Assembly (NCBI GenBank): GCA_023415605.1
Contig: JAEZKB010000280.1
Span: 1 to 18,839, forward strand
Length of the DNA stretch: 18,839 bases
Source of the DNA: Pseudomonadota bacterium
GTDB taxonomy: Bacteria; Pseudomonadota; Alphaproteobacteria; Rhizobiales; Devosiaceae
Direction: 5' to 3'
Positions 1 through 7,800 of the stretch are shown here, piece after piece. The notes beneath the pieces were generated by a model. It had not been told where the DNA came from and ran no database searches. It saw only the letters and a program-made list of their open reading frames with translations. The position numbers and the translations under genes are program-made. Each line of letters starts with the position of its first letter. The first letter of the stretch is position 1.

Positions 1-865
1 TGACAGGAGTCACGGAGATACGAGCCAGTGCGGAGGCGAAGCGGGCCGCTTCTTCCGGGCTTTCGCCTCGCGCCAGTGAGGCCGCGAAACCGCCGTTGAA
101 GGCATCGCCGGCGCCTGCCGTCTCCACCACGGCACCGGCCCGGAATGCGGGGACATGCACCGACCTCTCGCGGCTGTGCAGCAGTGCGCCGTTCTCGCCC
201 AGCGTGATCAGCGCCGTGCCGACGCCCTTTCCAAGAAACACATCGCCGGCCTTCCGCGCCTCCTCGAGTCCCCGCACCGCCACCCCGGTCAGCAGCGATG
301 CCTCGCTCTCGTTGGGCGTGACATAGTCGCAGAGCGGATAGATGGCATCAGGCACCGGCTCGGCCGGCGCGGGGTTGAAGATGGTCGTGACGCCGGCGGC
401 CTTGGCGATCTCGAGGCCGCGCATCGCCGCATCCACCGGCTGCTCCAGCTGCGTCACGAACACCGCTGCTGACCGGATTGCCTCGCCGGCCGCATCGACA
501 TCGGCCGGCGTGATCGATACCGCCGCGCCAGGCACCACGATGATGGCGTTCTCACCGGTCCGGTCGTTCACATAGATGAAGGCCGCGCCGGTCGGCTGGT
601 CTGCGAGCTGCTGCACATGGGGCACGATGCCCTCGCGCTGCCACGTGCTGAGCGCCACTGCGCCGAAGTCGTCCTTGCCGAGCTTGGAGATGAAAGACAC
701 CTTCGCACCGGCCCGCGCCGCGGCGACCGCCTGGTTCGACCCTTTGCCACCTGGCCCCATCTTGAAGCCGGAGCCGGCGATGGTCTCCCCGATCGCCGGC
801 ATGCGGCCAGCCCGGAAGGCTAGATCGGCGACGAAAATGCCAAGAATGGCGACACCCCTCCCCAT
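1..865 (-). CDS. rbsK: Ribokinase, PfkB family (partial, C-terminus beyond the window)
   Basis: This is a cytoplasmic sugar kinase that would phosphorylate ribose (or a related sugar) with ATP. Reading leftwards from the ATG at 865, 288 codons run to the window edge without a stop. The N-terminal PfkB signature GPGGKGSNQAVAAARAG lies near residues 38-54. NPAPA and TPNESEASLLTG, typical of ribokinase, follow in mid-protein. The C-terminal signature ETAGAGDAFNGGF holds the predicted catalytic base Asp254, close to the position expected for a roughly 300-residue ribokinase. Probably only about 15-20 residues are missing. The start is supported by GGGAGG ten bases upstream. The gene lies 47 bases downstream of the sugar dehydrogenase on the same strand, so co-transcription is likely. 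PfkB kinases can differ in substrate, so ribose is the best family-level guess. Confidence 0.88.
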   Translation of the reverse strand, partial: MGRGVAILGIFVADLAFRAGRMPAIGETIAGSGFKMGPGGKGSNQAVAAARAGAKVSFISKLGKDDFGAVALSTWQREGIVPHVQQLADQPTGAAFIYVNDRTGENAIIVVPGAAVSITPADVDAAGEAIRSAAVFVTQLEQPVDAAMRGLEIAKAAGVTTIFNPAPAEPVPDAIYPLCDYVTPNESEASLLTGVAVRGLEEARKAGDVFLGKGVGTALITLGENGALLHSRERSVHVPAFRAGAVVETAGAGDAFNGGFAASLARGESPEEAARFASALARISVTPV

Positions 866-912
866 GCGATTTCGGCCTCCCGCCGGTCGTCTTGTTGTTG
901 CCGGGGAACCTA

Positions 913-1980
913 TCACTGGGCGCGCGTGATGCGGAAGAGGCCGCCCTCGATGGTTGTGTAGTAGAGCTCGCCGGCGCTATCGAGGCCGAACGAGGTGATC
1001 GGCCCATTGCCGCCAAGCTGCTCCGTCCAGTCGGTGAGTTCTGTCGCCGCCCCATCGGCATAGCGGAAGCTTTCCAGGCGCCCGCTGCAGAAGTCGGCAA
1101 AGAAATAGTGTCCCGCAATTTCTGGAATTACGGCACCGCGATAGACATAGCCGCCGGTGATCGAGCAGCCGCCGGTCTCGGCATGTGAATAGCTGTGCAT
1201 TGGCGCCACGAAGGCGGAAGTGTCGCAGCTCTCCGCCCCATAGCAGGCCGGACCCTCCATCACGTTCCAGCCCAGATTGGCGCCGGGCGTCGTCGCCGGA
1301 ATCACCGAGATCTCTTCCCACGCATTCTGCCCCACATCGGCGATATAGAGGTCATTGCCATCGAACGCCGGCCGCCACGGATTGCGGAGGCCCGACGCGA
1401 AGATTTCCGGCTGCGCGGCATCGGTATTGACGTCGATGCGCAGCATTTTGCCGAGCAGCGTTTCGGGGTTCTGCCCGTTGCCGTCGCGGTCGCCGGCCCC
1501 ACCGCCATCGCCCATGCCGATATAGAGCAGTCCATCCGGTCCGAAGCCCAGCCAGCCGCCATTGTGGTTGGCCCGGGGCTGGTCGACCGAGAACAACACC
1601 GTTGCCGAAGCGGGGTCGGCTGTGTCGCCGCTTGCCGTGTAGCCGACCACCTGCGTGTCGCCATTCGTGTCGGTGTAGTTGATGAAAAAGCGCCCGTTGC
1701 CCGCAAAGTCCGGATGGAACGCCAATCCGAGCAATCCCTGCTCGTTGCCGCCGCTCACCTGCCCCCGCAGGTCGAGGAACGGCTCCGGCTGCACGGCGCC
1801 GTCTCGGAGCACCAGGATGCGTCCGGTCTGCTCGACCACGAACAGCCGGTCGTCCCCTGTCGACGTCGCGAACACCGGCAGTTCGAAGCCATCTGCCACC
1901 AGTTGTGCGGTCAGCGTAACGGGCTGAGCCAGCGCAGCACCAGGGAGCAGTCCCAGGGCGAAGGCAAGAGCATATTTCAT
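913..1980 (-). CDS. Secreted PQQ-dependent aldose sugar dehydrogenase (glucose/sorbosone dehydrogenase family)
   Basis: This 355-residue protein resembles soluble quinoprotein aldose dehydrogenases of the YliI/Asd type, which oxidise sugars in the periplasm using PQQ. Residues 1-18 form a signal peptide ending in ALA before QP. Beta-propeller motifs follow: GLLGLAFHPDF (about 82-92), NHNGGWLGFGPDGLLYIGMGDGG (138-160) and ASGLRNPWRPAF (196-207). His139 and Arg199 sit where soluble glucose dehydrogenase has its catalytic His and substrate/PQQ-binding Arg. The ATG at 1980 was chosen because AGGAGG precedes it by eight bases and a signal peptide begins there. The frame could be extended upstream to 2073, but that would bury the signal peptide. 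It is the first gene of a probable pair with the ribokinase and is divergent from the cysteine hydrolase. The substrate, and whether PQQ is really bound, are inferred. Confidence 0.88.
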   Translation of the reverse strand: MKYALAFALGLLPGAALAQPVTLTAQLVADGFELPVFATSTGDDRLFVVEQTGRILVLRDGAVQPEPFLDLRGQVSGGNEQGLLGLAFHPDFAGNGRFFINYTDTNGDTQVVGYTASGDTADPASATVLFSVDQPRANHNGGWLGFGPDGLLYIGMGDGGGAGDRDGNGQNPETLLGKMLRIDVNTDAAQPEIFASGLRNPWRPAFDGNDLYIADVGQNAWEEISVIPATTPGANLGWNVMEGPACYGAESCDTSAFVAPMHSYSHAETGGCSITGGYVYRGAVIPEIAGHYFFADFCSGRLESFRYADGAATELTDWTEQLGGNGPITSFGLDSAGELYYTTIEGGLFRITRAQ

Positions 1981-2102
1981 CCGCGATCCTCCTCGTCTCG
2001 AAACGCTAGCATCCCGAACCGCTCGTCGTTGCTCACAGTTGCGTGGCGGCCGCCCGAAACCCAAGCGCCGCACCGTAGTTGTTGTCCGCGAGGAGCATAT
2101 CC
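1981..2102. promoter_or_regulatory. Divergent promoter region between the sugar dehydrogenase and the cysteine hydrolase
   Basis: These 122 bases separate two genes that point away from each other, so they must hold the start signals for both directions. I could identify ribosome binding sites at each end but no convincing -35/-10 pair or operator palindrome. No copy of the palindrome found at 10536-10574 occurs here. Confidence 0.5.
2090..2095 (+). promoter_or_regulatory. Ribosome binding site deciding the GTG start of the cysteine hydrolase
   Basis: GAGGAG ends seven bases before the GTG at 2103. The frame is open back to a TTG at 2079, but that codon has no comparable Shine-Dalgarno match. 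The GTG also gives a protein that begins just ahead of the family's first beta strand. Confidence 0.75.
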
Positions 2103-2702
2103 GTGACCCTGAAATTCGGCCCTTTGGGCGATACCACCGTGCATCTTTGCGTCGATATGCAGCGGCTCTTCGCCGAAGAGACGGAGTGGCACACGCCCTG
2201 GATGGACCGGGTCACACCCCAAGTCGTCGCCATCACCGAGCGCCACACCGAGCATACAGCTTTCACCCGCTTCATCCCGTTGCGCGATGCGGATGATGGT
2301 CACGGCACGTGGCGCCGCTACTACGAGCGGTGGCCGAGCATGACCCTCAACGCGCTGCCCGATGGCATGATTGATCTCATGCCGGACCTGCAGCGCTTCG
2401 CCCCGCCCGCCTGGATCATCGACAAGCGACACTACAGCCCCTGGCCGGTGACGGATCTGCATCCACGCCTGCGCCAGTCCGGCATCGATACGCTCGTGAT
2501 TACCGGCGGCGAGACCGAGGTTTGCGTCATGGCGACGATGATCGGCGCCATCGATCTGGGCTATCGCGTCATCCTCGCGACCGACGCGCTCTGCAGTTCC
2601 GCCGACGAAACACACGACGCCATGATGCGCATCTACGAAAGCCGCTTCGGCATGCAGATGGAAACGGCAACCACCGAGGAAATCCTCGACGCCTGGCGCT
2701 AG
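2103..2702 (+). CDS. Cysteine hydrolase, isochorismatase-like family
   Basis: A 199-residue cytoplasmic hydrolase of the isochorismatase/nicotinamidase-like superfamily, whose members cleave amide or vinyl-ether bonds through a Cys-Asp-Lys triad. The triad is visible: Asp18 in VHLCVDMQRLF, Lys108 in WIIDKRHYSPW and Cys141 in GGETEVCVMATMIGA. Length is normal for the family. The C-terminal ILATDALCSSADETHDAMM segment is the usual helix region after the nucleophile. Translation most likely starts at GTG 2103, seven bases after GAGGAG. It is divergent from the sugar dehydrogenase, and its stop lies only four bases from the stop of pbpC on the other strand. The substrate cannot be told: the superfamily includes enzymes for nicotinamide, N-carbamoyl compounds, isochorismate, ureidoacrylate and biuret. 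Nothing nearby suggests one of these. Confidence 0.88.
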   Translation: MTLKFGPLGDTTVHLCVDMQRLFAEETEWHTPWMDRVTPQVVAITERHTEHTAFTRFIPLRDADDGHGTWRRYYERWPSMTLNALPDGMIDLMPDLQRFAPPAWIIDKRHYSPWPVTDLHPRLRQSGIDTLVITGGETEVCVMATMIGAIDLGYRVILATDALCSSADETHDAMMRIYESRFGMQMETATTEEILDAWR

Positions 2703-2706
2703 CGGC

Positions 2707-4830
2707 TCATTCGAGGAACACCTTGACCTTGTCCGAGCGCCCACGTGCATCCACCACGGATAGCTCGACATAGCCGGGGCCGTCCGGCTTCCAAGCATTC
2801 TGCCGCGCGAACGCCGTGCGCCCGATCGGTGCTCCATTGGCAAAAAAGGTGAAAGGCGGTTTGCCGTTTCGGATCTTCATGATCAGCGGCGACTCCGACC
2901 CCGCCGCTATGCCCAGATCGACCTCGGTGCCGTCCGCGGGGAAGGAGATCTCCGGCGCCGGATCGCGCTTTACCTTCTGCTCGTCGGGGTGGCGGAAACG
3001 GCGCAGCGGCGACGGGAGGTCCGAGTTCAGCGCCACGATCGCGCCCCTCGGCGCCTTCGGGAAAGGCGCGACTGCCTGGCCCATGCGATCGAACGCCTCA
3101 AAGAGGATCGGTGCCGCTGCCTTGAACCCGGTAATGCCCGGAACCGGCACATTGTCGGGCCGCCCGACCCACACGCCGATCACTGTCTTGCCGTCATAGC
3201 CAATCGCCCAGGCATCGCGATAGCCATATGATGTGCCGGTCTTGAACGCGATGCGGCCGACAGTACCGGTGGTGGGCGGCGGCACATCGCGGAGAATGTC
3301 GGTCACATACCAGGCCGCCAGCGGATCGAGCACCGGCGCGGTCTCGACATCCTCCGGCGGTACGGCGCGCACGCCGTCCTTGAGGTAGACCGGCGAGCCG
3401 CCGCGCGCGATGGAAGTGTAAATGGAAACCAGGTCGCGCAGCGTGACGCCCACGCCGCCCAGGCCGATCGCGAGGCTCGGCGCGGTATCGTACGGCAGCA
3501 GCGGATTGGCGTGAGCGCGGCGGATACGCGAGACCAGGCGCGCAGTGCCCACTGCATCGAGCACCACCACTGCCGGAATGTTGAGCGACTCGGTCAGGGC
3601 CTGCCGGATGGTCACCGTGCCGCGGGTGAAATTGTCGAAGTTGACCGGCACATAGCCGTTGAAGGCCGTCAGCCGGTCTTCGATGAGACTTTCCGGATGC
3701 GCGAGCCCTAGTTCAAACCCGAGCCCATAGATCAGCGGCTTCAGCGTCGAGCCTGGCGAGCGCACCGCCGTTGTCATGTCGACGAAGCCGTCGCTCTCGG
3801 TCTGGAAAAGACCGGCCGAACCCACCGAGCCGAGAATGTTCCCCGTCTTCTGGTCGGCGACCACGATGGCGACGGAAAGCTTCGGGCCGAGTTCCGCTGC
3901 CCGCGCCGCTCCCAGCGTCTCCAGCGCCTGCTGCAGCCGCTTGTCGATGGTAAGGCGAATGTGGCGCGCGCTGGGTTGCGCCTTCACCGCCTCCTCCGCC
4001 AGATGCGCGGCCAGCATCGGGAACTCGCGCCGCGCGGTCGGGATTGGCTCGCTCTTCGCCGCCTCCGCCTCCTCAGTCGAAATCAGCCCGGCATTGGCGA
4101 CCCGGTCGAGCACCTTGTTGCGGCTGGCCAACGCGGCCTTCGAATCGCGGTCCGGCCGTCGCGCTTCGGGCGATTGCGGCAGTGCAACTAGGAGCGCGGC
4201 CTCGGCCGTGGTGAGGCGCGTCGGCTCCTTGCCGAAATAGGCGAGCGAGGCCGCGCGAACGCCCTCGATGTTGCCGCCATAGGGGGCGAGCGTCAGGTAG
4301 AGCGTGAGGATTTCGTCCTTGCTGAGGTTTTGCTCCAGCCAGTCGGCATGCACCATCTGGCGCAGCTTGGCGTTCATGTTCCGTGTCGGCTGCTGCTCGA
4401 CGAGCCGCGCCACTTGCATGGTGAGGGTCGAGCCGCCCGAAACGATGTGCCCGCCAGCCGCCACATATTGCGTGGCTGCACGCAGCATGCCCGACCAGTC
4501 GATGCCGCCATGCTCGGCAAAATGCTGATCCTCATAGGCGATCAGCATGTCGATGAAGCGCCGGTCGACCTGGCTGATCTCCACCGGCAGGCGCCAGCGT
4601 CCGCCATCGGTGGTGAACGGCCGCAGCAGCCGCCCCTGATTGTCCACCACCTCGGTCGAAACCGGCAGCGTCGCCACGTCCGGGACCGCCGGCAACGTGC
4701 CGCGCACATCGCGCAACACGGCGAGGCCGTACTGCGTGGCGATGAACCCGACGAAGCCGAGAACGATCAGCGCTGCGGTGAAGAGACCCGGCGCGCGGGG
4801 CGCGCGCCGGGTTTTGGTTGGCTTGCTCAC
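2707..4830 (-). CDS. pbpC: Penicillin-binding protein 1C, bifunctional peptidoglycan glycosyltransferase/transpeptidase
   Basis: A 707-residue class A penicillin-binding protein anchored in the inner membrane, polymerising and cross-linking peptidoglycan in the periplasm. One membrane helix lies at about residues 15-38. The GT51 glycosyltransferase domain shows EDQHFAEHGGIDW with catalytic Glu100, then GGSTLTMQVARL (132-143). The transpeptidase domain has SPGSTLK with nucleophile Ser361, SLN at 415-417 and KTGTS from Lys530. The last 85 or so residues match the beta-rich C-terminal domain typical of PBP1C. The GTG at 4830 overlaps the TGA of the macroglobulin gene (GTGA). No good Shine-Dalgarno sits near it, so translation is probably coupled to the upstream gene. 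The macroglobulin-pbpC pairing is known from E. coli (yfhM-pbpC) and many Gram-negatives. All catalytic motifs look intact. Confidence 0.96.
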   Translation of the reverse strand: MSKPTKTRRAPRAPGLFTAALIVLGFVGFIATQYGLAVLRDVRGTLPAVPDVATLPVSTEVVDNQGRLLRPFTTDGGRWRLPVEISQVDRRFIDMLIAYEDQHFAEHGGIDWSGMLRAATQYVAAGGHIVSGGSTLTMQVARLVEQQPTRNMNAKLRQMVHADWLEQNLSKDEILTLYLTLAPYGGNIEGVRAASLAYFGKEPTRLTTAEAALLVALPQSPEARRPDRDSKAALASRNKVLDRVANAGLISTEEAEAAKSEPIPTARREFPMLAAHLAEEAVKAQPSARHIRLTIDKRLQQALETLGAARAAELGPKLSVAIVVADQKTGNILGSVGSAGLFQTESDGFVDMTTAVRSPGSTLKPLIYGLGFELGLAHPESLIEDRLTAFNGYVPVNFDNFTRGTVTIRQALTESLNIPAVVVLDAVGTARLVSRIRRAHANPLLPYDTAPSLAIGLGGVGVTLRDLVSIYTSIARGGSPVYLKDGVRAVPPEDVETAPVLDPLAAWYVTDILRDVPPPTTGTVGRIAFKTGTSYGYRDAWAIGYDGKTVIGVWVGRPDNVPVPGITGFKAAAPILFEAFDRMGQAVAPFPKAPRGAIVALNSDLPSPLRRFRHPDEQKVKRDPAPEISFPADGTEVDLGIAAGSESPLIMKIRNGKPPFTFFANGAPIGRTAFARQNAWKPDGPGYVELSVVDARGRSDKVKVFLE

Positions 4831-7800
4831 GGGCCGACTGCCGAGACCTCGATCTGACCCGCATCGGTATTGCCGCGCAGTTCAGGTCGATACATGTCCT
4901 CGACCGTGGCGCCCGGCAGCACGAACGTGCCCGGAGTAACCGCGCGAGCCAGGTATGCTGTCGTGACGCTCGCCGTGCTCGAGGTGAAGCGGAAGGCCGC
5001 CACATACTGGTCGGTCCGCGCCTCGAAATGCGCCGGCTCGTCGACGGTCAGCCACGAGAGATCGGCCACGCCGGAGCCTGCGAGCAGGTTCGGGTTTTCG
5101 ATCTCGAAGCCGGCCGGCAGCGGGTCGGCCACCACATACTGGCCCGAACCGAGCTGCGTCGGGGTGACCGTGATCTTGACCACGAAGCGGTCGTTCTGCT
5201 TGACGTCCTCGAGCGTGATCGGCTCGCCAGTCGGCGTGTAGTAGTCACGCTGGATGGCAAACCCTTCGTTCGACGCCGCAGGCGGAGTCATCGGAATGCC
5301 CGTCACCGTGATCTTGGCTTCGGTCGGCTTGTTGCCGTTGTTGACGATCTCGACGGCACCGACATCGGTGAAGTGCGTATCGTCGTAGCGGCGGTAGACG
5401 GCGCCGGTCAGCGCTTCGCCATCGATCGTCACCGAGCCATCGGCCGACTGGCGGCCGAGGGCAGCGGCGGCGACCAGCGTCCACGCGTCCTCCTGGGTTG
5501 AGGTCCAGCGGGCGCCGTCACGCAGACGGGCAAGGTCGGCGGTGAGCCCCGCGAGATCGACGCCCGACGGCTCGAACTCCGCGGCGAGCGCCAGCACGGC
5601 CGCAGTATCGCGCAGCCGGCTGCCATAGTCGCCTCGGTAGGCGTAGCGGTCTTCCGGCACCTTGAGGCTTTCGACCGCCGCCTGGAACGCTTCGGCCGCA
5701 CGGGTGCGATCGCCATAAAGAGCGAGCGCGGCACCGAGCTGAGCCTTGGCGAGCGGCGTGGCGAAGGCATCGAGGCGAGCCTCGAGATAGTAGCGCAGAT
5801 CGCCGATGGCGGCCCGACCGGCGCGTGCCAGGTCGTAAAGCGCGTACGCAATATCCTGGCCGCCGTTGGAGAAGTCCGAGGCGTAGCTGACCTGGTTACC
5901 CAGATTGTCCAACGCCCGGCTCAACGCCACGTCCGGCACGTCATAGCCCTCTGCCTCGGCACGGAGCAGGAAGTCCGTGACATAGGAGTCGAGCCACATG
6001 TCGGTGTAACTGAACGGGCCCCAGAGGCCGAAGCTGCCGTTCGACGCCTGCTTGGACAGCAGGTTGGCGACGGCATCCTTGATCGTCTGGTCGAGCTTGG
6101 CGTCATCGCCCAGCCCGATCATCTGCGCCACCTCGTTGAGGTAGAGCAGCGGGAAGGCGCGGCTCGAAACCTGCTCGGCACATCCATAGGGATAGCGGTC
6201 GAGCGAGATCAGCAGCGCCGGCACGTCGAGGCGGGCGATCGGACCGATTGCCGCCGTCAGTGCCCCCGAGGTCGGGATCAGGTCGGCGACATAGCTCCGG
6301 TCGATCGAGACGGTTTCACCCGGCGCGATGGTGACCAGCGAACTGGTGGTCTGCGGTCCCGAAGTCGGCCGCACGCCGAGCATCTGCTCCTTGATGAGCT
6401 GGTAGCCGCCCGGACCGGTGATCAGGAGTTTGAGCGTATGGTCGCCCAGCCGCTCGGCCCTGATGTCGAGGTCGAGCGACGCGCGGTCGCCCACCGGCAG
6501 GTTGACCGTGGTTTCGGCCGCCGTGGTCGAGAAACCCTCGCCCGTCACCAGCTCGACCTTGTAATCGCCCGCCGTGCCCGAGATGTTGTTGATCTCGACC
6601 AGCATGCGGGACTCGTCTCCGACGCGGAGGAACCGCGGCGGGCTGATATTGACCACCACCGGATCGCGGACGATCACGTCGGCTTCGGCATGGCCCACGG
6701 CGCTCTTCGACCAGGCCATGGCCATCAGCCGAACCGTGCCGTTCCAGTCTGGCATGTCGAAGGTCACGGTCGCGGTGCCGTCGGCAGCCACTTCCACGAT
6801 GCCCGAATGCTGGGCAACCAGCACGGTGGTCGGCGGCGGCGTGCCGAAGCGGCCACCATCACCGTCACCGCCGACGCGCAGCGCCCCGGCGAGACCCTGG
6901 GTCGGGTCGATCAGCTGGCCATAGAGGTCACGGAACTCCATGCCCAACTGGCGCTGCCCGAAGTACCAGCCGTCAGGATCCGGCGTCTGGAAGTTGGTGA
7001 GGTTGAGAATGCCGAAATCGACGGCAGCGACGACCACATAGGCCGTCTCGCCGGCAGCGACATTGCCGAGCTTTACCGTCGCCGTGAACTCCTGACGCGG
7101 CTTCTGCTCCTTGGCGACGTCGAGGCTCACGTCGAGCTTCATGTCACCCGGATCGACGTCGGCGTAAGAGAGGCCAAGCGCACGTGCCGGCATCCGCTTC
7201 TCGGTGGCGTCGGACGGCCGGTAGAGAATGGCCGTCACATAGGCGCCCGGACCCCAGGCCTCGGTCACCGGCAGGTCCACCGATGCACCTTCAGCAGGCA
7301 CCTCTACCGACTTGATGTCGATGATGCGGTCATCGACCACCATCACCAACGCAGTGCCTGCGAACTGCGGATCGAGCTTGAGCACCGCCGTCTCGCCAGC
7401 GCGATAGGCCTCTTTGTCGAGCGCGACCTGCAGCGTGTCGGGCGTATCCGACCCGGCTTCCGGATAGTAGTAGCCGGCGTAGAAGTCATAGCTGGTCGAG
7501 GTCGCGTCCTCTCCCGAGCTTTCGATCTCGAAGAGGTAGCGGCCCCAGTCCACCGGCGCCGAAACCGAGACCGGACCCGACGCCGTGGTGTCGACCGTGC
7601 CATCCGCCACCTGGCGGGTTGTGGTGATCGCCTCCCACTTCCACGTGCCGCTGTCGCGGTACCACTGGTAGTTGGTCTCCACACGCGACAGGCGCCAGGT
7701 GAGCCCCGCGGTGGCCACGGTCTCGCCTGCCGGCGACACGGTGATCACGTCGAACGCGGCCTCGCGGCCTTCGCCCAGGCTGGCGCCATCGTCGAAGCGC

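Noticed and set aside
1981..2073. A 31-residue N-terminal extension of the sugar dehydrogenase
   Set aside because: It would hide the signal peptide. The ATG at 1980 has AGGAGG at ideal spacing.
1195..2106. A 303-codon plus-strand frame opposite the sugar dehydrogenase
   Set aside because: It lacks recognisable motifs and a ribosome site, and mirrors a well-supported gene on the other strand.
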